Shown: positions 56,313-64,000 of the stretch, one piece after another
How positions within the stretch are numbered: position 1 is the first letter of the stretch
Layout: each line of letters starts with the position of its first letter
Source: RUG14223 sp051881075
GTDB taxonomy: Bacteria; Bacillota; Clostridia; Oscillospirales; Acutalibacteraceae
Assembly (NCBI GenBank): GCA_051881075.1
Contig: JBJEPE010000092.1
Coordinates: forward strand, 142,016-206,015
DNA length: 64,000 nucleotides
Direction: 5' to 3'
Notes under the pieces: generated by a model
Seen by the model: the letters and a program-made list of their open reading frames with translations, nothing else
Database searches by the model: none
Told to the model about the DNA's origin: nothing
Position numbers and translations under genes: made by a program

Positions 56313-57149
56313 TCACTTATATAGTTCGCTCAATATTTCTTCAAAGCATACCCCGTCTTGGGTGGGAATATCTAGCTCCATACTCCTTTTGACTGCCTTT
56401 ACAATAAAGTCACCGGCTTTTTTGACCGATGTGGCAAAGTCAACTTTATTTACCGCATCAGCAGCGATAATGGATGAAAAGACATCTCCCGTACCTGCTC
56501 TGTCCTCCCCTACCTTTACTGTGCTAACTAGACAACTGCTTCCGTTTACCTCATACACTAGATTATTAAGCATATTACCGTCGGGTATTCCTGTAATAAC
56601 TACCTTTTTTGTTCTGCCGCTGCACAGGCTTGCAGCGATATGTATAAGCTGCTCAGTGGTAAAGGCATTATCGTTAGAATACGGTGTATCCGTTAATATA
56701 CACGCCTCAGTAAGATTAGGCGTTAATATATCCGCCATAGGTAAGATATGCTTCAGTTCACGGCACATCTCTTGTGTATATGTAGCATACAGCTTTCCGT
56801 TATCCCCCATTATCGGGTCAATAACTACAACTGTGTTTTCAGATGTAAATTCTCTTAAAAATTTTTCAACTATTTTTATCTGATGCTTTGACCCCAAAAA
56901 GCCTGTTACTATTCCCTCAAATTTCAATCCGAGCTTTTGCCACATTTCAAAATATCTTTCCATTTTATCAGTATAGTCGTCAAAGAAGAAATCATCATAA
57001 CCGGTATGATTTGAAAAAATCGCCGTGGGCAATGCACAGCATTGTATGCCCATTGCCGATATTATTGGCAGTGATACAGTTAATGAACATCTGCCAAAAC
57101 CCGAAAAATCATTAATTACCGCTATCTTCCTTTGATTGTTATGTGACAT
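56313..57149 (-). CDS. Pyridoxamine/pyridoxine kinase (PfkB/ribokinase fold)
   Basis: A 278-residue cytosolic kinase that phosphorylates B6 vitamers in the PLP salvage pathway. Family features are the N-terminal VINDFSGFGRCSLT, the substrate region SNHTGY, VIDPIMGDNG near 110, LTPNLTEA near 140, and the anion-hole and catalytic motif EDRAGTGDVF with the base Asp near residue 223. Length matches PdxY/PdxK enzymes. AAGGAAG precedes the ATG. It is the last gene of a minus-strand group with a small membrane protein and a DUF6062 protein. Confidence 0.92.
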   Translation of the reverse strand: MSHNNQRKIAVINDFSGFGRCSLTVSLPIISAMGIQCCALPTAIFSNHTGYDDFFFDDYTDKMERYFEMWQKLGLKFEGIVTGFLGSKHQIKIVEKFLREFTSENTVVVIDPIMGDNGKLYATYTQEMCRELKHILPMADILTPNLTEACILTDTPYSNDNAFTTEQLIHIAASLCSGRTKKVVITGIPDGNMLNNLVYEVNGSSCLVSTVKVGEDRAGTGDVFSSIIAADAVNKVDFATSVKKAGDFIVKAVKRSMELDIPTQDGVCFEEILSELYK

Positions 57150-57201
57150 TGTTATTCTTCCTTTTTCTACACGATTACGTATTATTATATATAATTTATA
57201 C

Positions 57202-57456
57202 CTAACGTATAAAGTACATTATCAATGCACCTATAAGGGCTGATATACTGAAACGCACAAGCCAAAGAATAATCGCGCGTTTCTTCTTTATTGATGACGG
57301 TGCCGCCATGCCGCGTATTAGCTTTCGTGCTTCTTTTTCAAGCAATTCACGCTCTACGCTGCTATACTCAGGGCGCAGAACAAGCAAGGCACGCTCATAA
57401 TATACGCTTCCGGTATTAGTTACCTCTATGATATGTCTGTTTACACCTTTTATCAT
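57202..57456 (-). CDS. Small conserved membrane protein
   Basis: An 84-residue protein with GGAGGAT upstream of its ATG. The first 55 residues are soluble and charged (IIEVTNTGSVYYERALLVLRP). A basic segment (IKKKR) leads into one C-terminal hydrophobic helix (about 62-83), so it is probably tail-anchored with the N-terminus inside. I recognise the pattern as a conserved hypothetical of Clostridia but know no function. It lies 52 bases before the pyridoxamine kinase gene and 81 after the DUF6062 gene. Confidence 0.75.
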   Translation of the reverse strand: MIKGVNRHIIEVTNTGSVYYERALLVLRPEYSSVERELLEKEARKLIRGMAAPSSIKKKRAIILWLVRFSISALIGALIMYFIR

Positions 57457-57537
57457 AAAATCATCCTCCGATAAACTTTATGACTATATTATTGACTTAT
57501 ACTTGGTAACTTATACCTTATAATGCGTAATGTAAAA

Positions 57538-58239
57538 CTAATCTTTTCCGAAATCTGTGGGCTCTTCACCTGTTAAGAACGTTATACTTCGTTCAATACT
57601 GTCCTTTGAATTACCCCAATCTCCGCCTTGGTTTCGGTAATCGAACATTGAGCAGAAGTGTGTTATATCGGATTTAAGCGATTTCAGGTAATTCTCAGTA
57701 AGCTCTGTAGTCGCCTTACAGAACCCCGCAAGTGTTTTACCTTTCAGATACTTTTGTGCATTATTCAAAAGCATTTTGTAATGCTCTAAGCAGATAAACT
57801 TTTGCTCGCCGTATATTTTTTTAAATTCTTCGTCCTCGCTCCAATGTGAACATATCGTATTAAACATATGCTCTGCTTCAAATGCTATTTTATCACATAC
57901 AAAGCAGCTCTTAGTCACCTCATTTAATCTTTGCAAACGCTTTTTATCTATTTTTCCGTTCTTATCTACTGGGATATCATTATTAAGTATATCCTGCAAA
58001 TGTGTTTCAAGAAGAAGTGCATTAGGCAAACGCTTACCGTGATGTATCATCATACTGTAGTGACGGTGGCAAAATCCTTTTTTATTGGTTTCCACACGCA
58101 CATCAGGTACCATTACAGCAGAATCTGTTATATAGTCAACACTCTTATCCTCCAGCATACTCATCATCTTACATACAGGACAGCCGTTTGCACCCGCAAA
58201 CACATCGTTAATCGGAATAGTGGCTATAGTTTCTTTCAT
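57538..58239 (-). CDS. DUF6062 family protein
   Basis: A 233-residue protein without a signal peptide. Conserved Cys/His pairs are CPVCKM (about 20), GFCHRHYSMM (about 57), CFVCDKI (about 113) and FICLEHY (about 150). This pattern fits the uncharacterised DUF6062 family of Clostridia. The paired CxxC and C-x2-H motifs could bind zinc or an iron-sulfur cluster (inference). It is the first gene of the group that continues with the small membrane protein and the pyridoxamine kinase. No promoter motif is convincing on this strand. Confidence 0.82.
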   Translation of the reverse strand: MKETIATIPINDVFAGANGCPVCKMMSMLEDKSVDYITDSAVMVPDVRVETNKKGFCHRHYSMMIHHGKRLPNALLLETHLQDILNNDIPVDKNGKIDKKRLQRLNEVTKSCFVCDKIAFEAEHMFNTICSHWSEDEEFKKIYGEQKFICLEHYKMLLNNAQKYLKGKTLAGFCKATTELTENYLKSLKSDITHFCSMFDYRNQGGDWGNSKDSIERSITFLTGEEPTDFGKD

Positions 58240-58282
58240 ACTGACTCAACATCCTTTATTTTGCAAAAATTTAAATTTAGTA

Positions 58283-58311
58283 TATCACATAATCAAAAAA
58301 TATGCTATACT
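58283..58311 (+). promoter_or_regulatory. Possible extended -10 promoter of the glycosylase gene
   Basis: TGC-TATACT (58303-58311) with a weak -35, TATCAC at 58283-58288, 17 bases upstream. It lies about 45 bases before the ATG at 58356. Confidence 0.4.
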
Positions 58312-58355
58312 TAATGTAACTTATTTGATAAAAACCGATTAATGGAGAGAAAATA

Positions 58356-59186
58356 ATGAAATACAAAACATTAGACAACGGCATTTTTATAGAGAAAAAC
58401 AGAGAATTTGATTTACAGCAAACCCTTGAGTGCGGACAGTGCTTCCGTTTTACTACTAAGGACGGTAAAACATACACAGGTACGGCAATGGGCAAAAGCC
58501 TTACTGTAACAGAAGACGATAGCGGTATATTTTTTCATAATACATCAGAAGAAGAATTTAAATCAGTATGGTATGATTACTTTGACCTTGCATTGGATTA
58601 CAGCGATGTAAAGCGTGAGCTTGTACAAAGCTACTCAGGCCTTAGCGATGTTATAGAGTATTCCCCGGGCATACGAATATTAAAGCAAGACCCATGGGAG
58701 GCGCTGTGTTCGTTCATTATATCTCAGAACAATAATATCCCACGTATAATGGGCATTGTAGACAGGCTTTGTACATTGTGCGGAGAACTAAACGCTGACG
58801 GGTCATATAACTTTCCTACAGCCGATGTACTTGCCAATATGAGCATAGACAATCTTGCGCCTATACGCAGCGGATTCAGGGCAAAGTATCTGATAGACGC
58901 CGCACAGAAGGTATCTATGGGTGTTGTAGACCTTGACAGGGTTGCAAATGAAGATATAGATGAGGCCCGTAAAGAGCTTATGCTGATTACAGGCGTTGGC
59001 CCTAAGGTAGCGGAGTGTACTCTTTTGTACGGTATGCACAGACTTGAGGCCTTTCCTATAGACGTATGGATGAAAAGAGCAATGAGCACCCTATTTAACG
59101 GCATTGACCCTAAAAGCTTCGGCAAATATGCCGGCATAGCGCAACAGTACATATTCCATTATGCACGTCAGAGCGGTAAAGTATGA
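58356..59186 (+). CDS. 8-oxoguanine DNA glycosylase/AP lyase (OGG1 type)
   Basis: A 276-residue base-excision repair enzyme that removes 8-oxoguanine and nicks the abasic site. An N-terminal OGG_N-like domain (CGQCFRF near 28) precedes the helix-hairpin-helix GPD domain. The domain has SFIISQNNNIPRI (about 127), hairpin GVGPKVAEC with catalytic Lys217, and the activating Asp236 in FPIDVWM. These match the human OGG1 arrangement. GGAGAG precedes the ATG. It is the first gene after a divergent intergenic region and precedes the exporter genes, which have their own promoter. Confidence 0.93.
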   Translation: MKYKTLDNGIFIEKNREFDLQQTLECGQCFRFTTKDGKTYTGTAMGKSLTVTEDDSGIFFHNTSEEEFKSVWYDYFDLALDYSDVKRELVQSYSGLSDVIEYSPGIRILKQDPWEALCSFIISQNNNIPRIMGIVDRLCTLCGELNADGSYNFPTADVLANMSIDNLAPIRSGFRAKYLIDAAQKVSMGVVDLDRVANEDIDEARKELMLITGVGPKVAECTLLYGMHRLEAFPIDVWMKRAMSTLFNGIDPKSFGKYAGIAQQYIFHYARQSGKV

Positions 59187-59215
59187 TTGACACACGTCGC
59201 TTAGTATGATATACT
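59187..59215 (+). promoter_or_regulatory. Consensus promoter of the exporter operon
   Basis: TTGACA (59187-59192), a 17-base spacer and TATACT (59210-59215), starting directly after the glycosylase stop codon. Confidence 0.8.
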
Positions 59216-59277
59216 ATAAGTCGCGCAGTATGTAGATTATGACCTATACTAAACCAAGCACTGCATACGTAGTATGC
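59203..59277. promoter_or_regulatory. Cluster of AGTAT/ATACT dyads, possible operators
   Basis: Three inverted repeats lie on and after the promoter: AGTAT-3-ATACT at 59203-59215 (covering the -10), AGTAT-14-ATACT at 59227-59250, and GCATAC-3-GTATGC at 59263-59277. The arrangement fits a repressor operator region; no regulator gene is adjacent. Confidence 0.45.
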
Positions 59278-59305
59278 GAATATCAACAAAATGAGGGGAG
59301 GAATT

Positions 59306-59326
59306 ATGTTAATTATTATGATTTAA
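59306..59326 (+). other. Possible six-codon leader frame before the permease
   Basis: ATG-TTA-ATT-ATT-ATG-ATT-TAA follows a strong GGGGAGGA site. Two more in-frame TAA codons follow, and the permease ATG lies in the same frame 18 bases after the first stop. The permease ATG itself has no clear ribosome site, so coupling or reinitiation is possible. Confidence 0.35.
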
Positions 59327-59344
59327 TAATAATTTGCAAAAACA

Positions 59345-60127
59345 ATGAAGCGATTTATAAGGGATATTAAGAAATATAAAAATTACGCTATATATTCGGC
59401 AAAATCAGGCCTTAAGTCAGAGGTTGCCAACTCGTATTTAAACTGGCTATGGTGGATACTTGACCCATTGCTTTTCATGCTTGTTTATATGTTTATCGGC
59501 ATGATAGTTTACAAATCAAAAGAGGACTATTACACACTTTTTGTATTTACAGGTCTTACATTGTGGAATTTTTTTAATAAGACCATAATCGGTTCAGTTA
59601 AACTGGTAAGAGCCAAAAAAAGTGTTGTTTCAAAGATTTATTTACCTAAATATATATTAGTAATAACCCGACTGTCTGAAAACTTCATAAAAATGATGAT
59701 ATCCTTTGGTATTATTGTGGCTATGATAATCTTCTACGGTATAAAAATTAACTTTACTATACTAATGATTATCCCGATATTATTAATACTCACTCTTATT
59801 ACATTTGGTATAAGCACAATAGTAATGCACTTTGGTGTATTTATAGAAGACCTTTACAACATTACACAGGTGGCGCTTAAAGTTATGTTCTATATGTCCG
59901 GTGTATTCTACAGCATCTCCTCTAAGATACCGGGTAAGATAGGCCATTACCTGTTAAGGCTTAATCCTACTGCATTTTGCATAGATTCTGTGAGAAATAT
60001 AATTATATACAGTCAGCTTCCGTCGTTAAAGTGGCTTTGCGCTTGGGGGATAATGGGATTTGCTCTTTCAGCCGCAGGGATTTGGCTTATTTACCGTTAT
60101 GAGAACAGTTATGTTAAGGTGATATAA
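59345..60127 (+). CDS. ABC-2 permease of a polysaccharide/teichoic acid exporter
   Basis: A 260-residue membrane protein with six hydrophobic helices, starting with the cytoplasmic MKRFIRDIKKYKNY segment. It resembles TagG/Wzm permeases (ANSYLNWLWWILDPLLFMLVY). These export lipid-linked teichoic acid or polysaccharide through the membrane with a dedicated ATPase. The ATPase gene starts two bases after its stop codon. The ATG lacks an obvious ribosome site, whereas a short upstream frame has one. No glycosyltransferase genes lie nearby, so the glycan is unknown. Confidence 0.88.
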   Translation: MKRFIRDIKKYKNYAIYSAKSGLKSEVANSYLNWLWWILDPLLFMLVYMFIGMIVYKSKEDYYTLFVFTGLTLWNFFNKTIIGSVKLVRAKKSVVSKIYLPKYILVITRLSENFIKMMISFGIIVAMIIFYGIKINFTILMIIPILLILTLITFGISTIVMHFGVFIEDLYNITQVALKVMFYMSGVFYSISSKIPGKIGHYLLRLNPTAFCIDSVRNIIIYSQLPSLKWLCAWGIMGFALSAAGIWLIYRYENSYVKVI

Positions 60128-60128
60128 T

Positions 60129-60857
60129 ATGAGTAATATTGCAATAGAAGTAAATAATTTGACAATAGCATATAAATTGCTTAATAAAGTATCATTGCTT
60201 GGCATGATAACTAAGCATAAAAAGGCATCAGAGAAAGAATTTGTTGCAGTTAATGATGTTTCTTTTACTGTAGAAGAGGGTCAGATAGTAGGCATTGTAG
60301 GCAAAAACGGCAGTGGTAAATCGACCATGCTGCGGTCAATCGCCGGTATATTCAGCCCTAACAAAGGCACTATTGATATACATGACCATTCCATTTCTCT
60401 GCTTTCTATCGGTGTAGGATTTGAAAAATCGCTATCCGGTAGAGAGAACATTTTTCTTGCAGGTCTGCTTTTGGGCTTTACTGAAGAACAGATAAAGGAG
60501 CATCTTGATGAAATTATAGAGTTCTCTGAGCTTGGCCAGTTTATAGACAAGCCTGTAGAAACTTACTCAAGCGGTATGTATTCTAAGCTTGCATTCTCTA
60601 TTACGGCTATCTTAGAAACAGATATCATGCTTATTGACGAGGTGCTTAGTGTTGGTGATGCTAAGTTTAAGAAAAAAAGCTTTAAGAAAATGAAACAGCT
60701 TATTCAGAATGATAAGCGAACTGTGCTAATAGTATCGCATAACTCTGAAACCCTGCGTGAGCTTTGTTCAAAGGTGTTATGGTTGCACGAAGGTGTACTT
60801 AAAATGTACGGTGATACCGACGAAGTGCTTAAAGCATACGACGAGTTTATGTCTTGA
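60129..60857 (+). CDS. ABC ATPase of a polysaccharide/teichoic acid exporter
   Basis: A 242-residue TagH/Wzt-type ATPase. Walker A is GKNGSGKST, the signature region is TYSSGMYSKLAFS, Walker B is IMLIDEVLSVGD and the H-loop is IVSHN. The GVGFEKSLSGRENI segment is typical of this subfamily. It lacks the C-terminal carbohydrate-binding domain of some Wzt proteins and the long tail of TagH. AAGGTGAT precedes the ATG, overlapping the end of the permease gene. It should drive export of a lipid-linked glycan with the permease. Confidence 0.92.
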   Translation: MSNIAIEVNNLTIAYKLLNKVSLLGMITKHKKASEKEFVAVNDVSFTVEEGQIVGIVGKNGSGKSTMLRSIAGIFSPNKGTIDIHDHSISLLSIGVGFEKSLSGRENIFLAGLLLGFTEEQIKEHLDEIIEFSELGQFIDKPVETYSSGMYSKLAFSITAILETDIMLIDEVLSVGDAKFKKKSFKKMKQLIQNDKRTVLIVSHNSETLRELCSKVLWLHEGVLKMYGDTDEVLKAYDEFMS

Positions 60858-60885
60858 TATAGTTAAAAACAAATAAAAATCATAT

Positions 60886-60943
60886 GTTCTTTTAATCAGT
60901 GTAATTAATCCTGACAGTTATACTGATTAAAAGAACTTTTTTT
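60886..60943 (+). terminator. Terminator of the exporter operon
   Basis: A 15-bp stem, GTTCTTTTAATCAGT with ACTGATTAAAAGAAC, is followed by seven Ts. Confidence 0.9.
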
Positions 60944-60952
60944 ATAAAACAA

Positions 60953-60987
60953 CCCTGCACATTACTCTATGTGAGTAATGTGCAGGG
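60953..60987 (-). terminator. Terminator of the CHAP protein gene
   Basis: A 15-bp stem, CCCTGCACATTACTC with GAGTAATGTGCAGGG. On the minus strand it is followed by TTGTTTTATAAAAAAA, 40 bases past the stop codon. Confidence 0.85.
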
Positions 60988-61026
60988 ATTTTAATTTAGA
61001 TTAAGCTTTTCAACCGCTTGCTGTAA

Positions 61027-64000
61027 TTACCAAGTGATTACCTGGTCGGTTAATCCAAAGTCTCTTTCCATATTATAGGTTGCACCGTGAACTGTACCTG
61101 AACCATTTGCGATTGTACCCTTACGTGATCTTACGTCAGCCTTATAAGCAGCTTTTGTCTTTGCAACAGCCGCTTCAACAAGCATCTGCTGAATTTGCTT
61201 CTCTGACTTACCTGATGTGCTGCCCATATAGCTGCTCACATCCCAGTTTTGAACTGCGATATCAATGCACAGACAATATGATCTTAAGGTAGTAAGGTTA
61301 TATTTTTTAAAGAGTGCCTTGCCTTGATTGAACCAGTTCTCGGCGGCCTCAACCTCAATAGCCTTAAATGAGTCTGTTCTACACATACTCTTCAGGCAAG
61401 CCTTCCAATCGTCCTTAATTGTCTTTCCGTCTGACTTAATTATGTTGTTTTTAACCCAAGCAAGTTGATCTGACCTACTTGATTTACCAAGCATTGTCTT
61501 TAAACCATTGTACTTATCAGTACCAAAAATACTCTTAGCTTCTGAAGTATGGTTATTGAGGAACTTACTAAGCATTGGCTGTAATGTACCTTGACCGATA
61601 TTCCACTGGAAGAAACCAACAGATATACCCTGACCGTCGCTGTTACCTGCAACTGCTTCATAACCGCCTTCAAATGCAGCCGTGATGTCACCGGCTATTT
61701 TCTTTGCCTGTGCTGAACTTATAGTTTTGCCTGTAGAGCTGCCACCTGATGAGCTACTTGATGTAGTTGCCGGATACTTAGGATGTGCAAATGCAGATAC
61801 TGAAATACCGCTTGACTTTCTGTAACGTGTCTTTTGAGCAACTGTGTCGCCGTTTGCGTGGTTTGTATCAGATGTGTTACCTTCGATAGTGGTTATAGCA
61901 CCTGTGTTCTTATCATAAGATACAACTATACCAACGTGGTTGTAAATGCCGCTTGCTGATGTATCAAAGAATATGATATCGCCCTTTACAGGATTATAGC
62001 TAGGATCTTTGATTATATCTGAACCAAGCTTCTTGAATGCGTCAACCATTCTTGAGCATGAGCACTCAGGCGGAATAACTGACTTAGAGATACCTGCCTG
62101 ATTTGCACACCATGATGTGAATGTAGCGCACCATGCATATGAATAAGAACCTCCTATAGGACCGTACCATCTTGTATAGTCGTTAGGTCTGCCGCTCTTA
62201 CCTACCTGTGTCTTAGCAACTGCAACGATATCGTCTGCACCTCTACCTGAAGGTGTAGTAGGTGCTGATGTGTCAGAAGATACAACAGTGTATTTTGAGT
62301 TTACAAGTGTCTTTGTTTGCTTAGAATCTGTAGCTACTATCTTATAATAGTGTTCGCCCTTACCTGCTGCACCAAACTTGATGTATGCGTCTATCTTAGA
62401 TATTGAATAGCTCTTTGCGTTAGGTGATATTGTCTTAGTAGATACAGGAGTACCGCTTTCAGTATAAATACCTACTGTAAGACTTGTAATGTTATAGTTA
62501 GATGAAACTGTACCGTAGATTGAGAATGACTTACCAAGTCCCAATTCTGCCGGAGGTACATTATGACCGGAGATAGCAAGTGAAGAAGAAGCCGTAGAAC
62601 CTTTTACATTATAGGCACTGTCTACAAGTGTCTTTGTTGTCTTTTGGTCTGTTGCCTTAATTCTGTAGTAGTTTGTACCAGGCTGAGCCTGACCAAATTT
62701 TATGTATGCGTCTACATTAGATATTGAATAGCTCTTTGCATTTGGAGATACTGTCTTAACTGACACTTCACCGCCGTTTGCATTGTAGATACCTACTGTG
62801 AGGCTTGTGATGTTGTAGTTAGAAGAAACAGTACCCTTAATTGTAAAGGACTTGCCCTGTCCTAATTCTGCCGGTGGAACATTATGTCCGGAGATAGAAA
62901 GTGTTGATGCTACGTCATTAGACTTAACTGTGTAAGCCTGATTAAGCAATGTCTTAGTTGTCTTTTGGTCTGTTGCTACTATCTTATAGTAGTTTGTTCC
63001 TGCCTTAGCCTGACCAAACTTAATGTAGCTGTCTATAGTAGCTATATTAAAGCTCTTGCTGTTAGGAGTTACAGTTCTAGTTGAAACTGCACCGCCGTTT
63101 GCATTGTAGATACCTACTGTAACCTTAGTGATTGTGTAGTTAGATGTGATAGAACCCTTAAGAGTGAAGGATTGACCAACATTAAGTGTTGTAGGTACTG
63201 TGTGACCTGAAAGTGCAAGTGTAGAAGCTGCGGCCTGCTTTGCTTTTACCGTGTACTTCTGATTTATAAGCGTTGCTGACTTCTTTGTATCTGATGCAGT
63301 AATCTTATAGTAGTTTGTGCCTGCCTTTGCTGCGCCAAACTTAATGTATGCGTCTATGCTTGCTATTGAATAGCTTGTTGCGTTAGGATTAACTGTCTTA
63401 GCAGATACTGTACCGCCGTTTGCGTTGTATATACCTACTGTTACGCTTGTAATCTTATAATTTGATGTAATTGTACCCTTGATTGAGTATGATTTACCCT
63501 CTTCAAGTGTTGTTGGATAATTGCAGTTTGTTGCCTTAAGTGTAGATGCAGGGTCATTAGATTTTACAGTGTATGACTTATTAACAAGTGTCTTTGTTAC
63601 TTTCTCGTCTGTTGCTGTAATCTTGTAGTAGTTTGTGCCTGCCTTTGCTGAACCAAACTTAATATATGCGTCTATGTTAGCTATATTGTAGCTCTTAGCA
63701 TTTGGATTAACCGTCTTTGTAGAAACGCCCGCACCGCTTGCATTGTATATGCCTACTGTTACGCTCTTAATCTTATAGTTAGATGATACTGTACCCTTTA
63801 TTGAGAATGACTTGCCCTGTGCAAGAGTACCTGACGGATAGTTATATCCGGTAACTGTAAGAGTTGAAGCTGCTGATTTTGAACCGCCTGTAACTGTATA
63901 TGCTTTGTTAAGAAGTGTCTTTGTTGTCTTCTCATCTGTTGCTGTTATCTTATAGTAGTTTGTGCCTGCCTTAGCCTGACCAAACTTAACATATGAGTCA
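61027..64000 (-). CDS. Cell-wall protein with 105-aa repeats, CHAP and lysozyme-like domains (5' end missing)
   Basis: The reading frame continues open past 62949 to the window edge, so at least 991 codons are present and the N-terminus is outside. Visible from the N-terminal side are part of one and five full repeats of about 105 residues (core SNYKITSVTVGIYNANGG, each ending in a lysine-rich TLLNQAYTV-like strand). A CHAP-type amidase domain follows, with Cys in YAWCATFTSW, His in NHVGIVVSY and a Gln/Asn-rich loop. The C-terminal 200 residues resemble a lysozyme-fold glycan hydrolase (EGGYEAVAG, SVGFFQWNIG), though the family is uncertain. It should cut peptidoglycan, with the repeats as wall-binding spacers. 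It shares the repeats with the NlpC-lipase protein at 51925. Confidence 0.88.
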   Translation of the reverse strand, partial: DSYVKFGQAKAGTNYYKITATDEKTTKTLLNKAYTVTGGSKSAASTLTVTGYNYPSGTLAQGKSFSIKGTVSSNYKIKSVTVGIYNASGAGVSTKTVNPNAKSYNIANIDAYIKFGSAKAGTNYYKITATDEKVTKTLVNKSYTVKSNDPASTLKATNCNYPTTLEEGKSYSIKGTITSNYKITSVTVGIYNANGGTVSAKTVNPNATSYSIASIDAYIKFGAAKAGTNYYKITASDTKKSATLINQKYTVKAKQAAASTLALSGHTVPTTLNVGQSFTLKGSITSNYTITKVTVGIYNANGGAVSTRTVTPNSKSFNIATIDSYIKFGQAKAGTNYYKIVATDQKTTKTLLNQAYTVKSNDVASTLSISGHNVPPAELGQGKSFTIKGTVSSNYNITSLTVGIYNANGGEVSVKTVSPNAKSYSISNVDAYIKFGQAQPGTNYYRIKATDQKTTKTLVDSAYNVKGSTASSSLAISGHNVPPAELGLGKSFSIYGTVSSNYNITSLTVGIYTESGTPVSTKTISPNAKSYSISKIDAYIKFGAAGKGEHYYKIVATDSKQTKTLVNSKYTVVSSDTSAPTTPSGRGADDIVAVAKTQVGKSGRPNDYTRWYGPIGGSYSYAWCATFTSWCANQAGISKSVIPPECSCSRMVDAFKKLGSDIIKDPSYNPVKGDIIFFDTSASGIYNHVGIVVSYDKNTGAITTIEGNTSDTNHANGDTVAQKTRYRKSSGISVSAFAHPKYPATTSSSSSGGSSTGKTISSAQAKKIAGDITAAFEGGYEAVAGNSDGQGISVGFFQWNIGQGTLQPMLSKFLNNHTSEAKSIFGTDKYNGLKTMLGKSSRSDQLAWVKNNIIKSDGKTIKDDWKACLKSMCRTDSFKAIEVEAAENWFNQGKALFKKYNLTTLRSYCLCIDIAVQNWDVSSYMGSTSGKSEKQIQQMLVEAAVAKTKAAYKADVRSRKGTIANGSGTVHGATYNMERDFGLTDQVITW
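62280..64000 (-). repeat. Tandem ~105-aa (about 320-bp) coding repeats
   Basis: At least five full copies and one partial copy are visible, each with SNY-[KN]-I-[TK]-[SK]-[VL]-TVGIY and a following PNAKSY-like turn. The array continues past the window. The same unit occurs four times in the gene at 51925. Confidence 0.85.

Noticed and set aside
56362..56883. 173-codon plus-strand frame
   Set aside because: Shadow of the pyridoxamine kinase gene, whose catalytic motifs are clear on the minus strand.
1..64000. tRNA, rRNA, insertion sequences, phage genes or CRISPR arrays
   Set aside because: I looked through the intergenic stretches and saw no cloverleaf, rRNA, transposase, integrase or spaced-repeat pattern.

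Overview
The window looks like a contig piece from a low-GC, Gram-positive gut-type Clostridia, most likely Oscillospiraceae (Ruminococcus / [Eubacterium] siraeum-like). The reasons are sigma-A style promoters, strong GGAGG ribosome binding sites, a VanW-domain protein, a DUF6062 protein, a sortase B domain, starch-binding-like modules, and very large secreted proteins built from fibronectin type III (FN3) repeats. The species assignment is inference. Two 100-N assembly gaps (774-873 and 18522-18621) both fall inside duplicated sequence.

Layout. 1-2638 (-): a secreted protein with tandem carbohydrate-binding-like modules, cut by the window edge. 2856-7901 (-): response regulator, sensor kinase and an HtrA-type protease, a cell-envelope stress module. 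8123-10579 (-): a VanW-domain membrane protein with an acidic repeat tail. 10957-14486 (+): an operon of an ABC ATPase with degenerate catalytic motifs, an ABC-2 permease and a diacylglycerol-type glycosyltransferase. 14760-17570 (-): a fused MacB/FtsX-type ABC transporter. 17742-19524 (+): a tandemly duplicated unit of a small Cys-rich protein plus a short radical SAM enzyme; the first unit has lost its enzyme.

19621-39561 (-): two adjacent giant secreted proteins (2429 and about 4109 aa). They share the same seven-domain FN3 C-terminal cassette but carry different N-terminal heads: leucine-rich repeats in one, beta-helix plus MBG/YDG-like repeats in the other. 39842-48781 (+): tcdA, a 2-hydroxyacid dehydrogenase and a third giant, an FN3 protein ending in a CAP domain. 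49096-51312 (+): five FN3 domains fused to a class B sortase. 51925-55191 (-): an NlpC/P60-like domain, four repeats of about 105 aa and a GHSRG lipase domain. 55794-58239: a SecB-like chaperone (+) facing a pyridoxamine kinase, a small membrane protein and a DUF6062 protein (-). 58356-60857 (+): an OGG1-type DNA glycosylase and a two-gene polysaccharide/teichoic-acid-type ABC exporter. 61027-64000 (-): a CHAP plus lysozyme-like cell-wall protein carrying the same 105-aa repeats, cut by the right edge.

Together the region is mostly a cell-surface and envelope island. More than half of it encodes secreted multi-domain proteins built from a few shared repeat modules, with envelope sensing, lipid glycosylation, export and wall-hydrolase functions around them. 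The least explained element is the duplicated Cys-rich-protein/radical-SAM pair at 17.7-19.5 kb. Its conserved C-terminal C-x8-C tail makes it a candidate peptide-maturation system.
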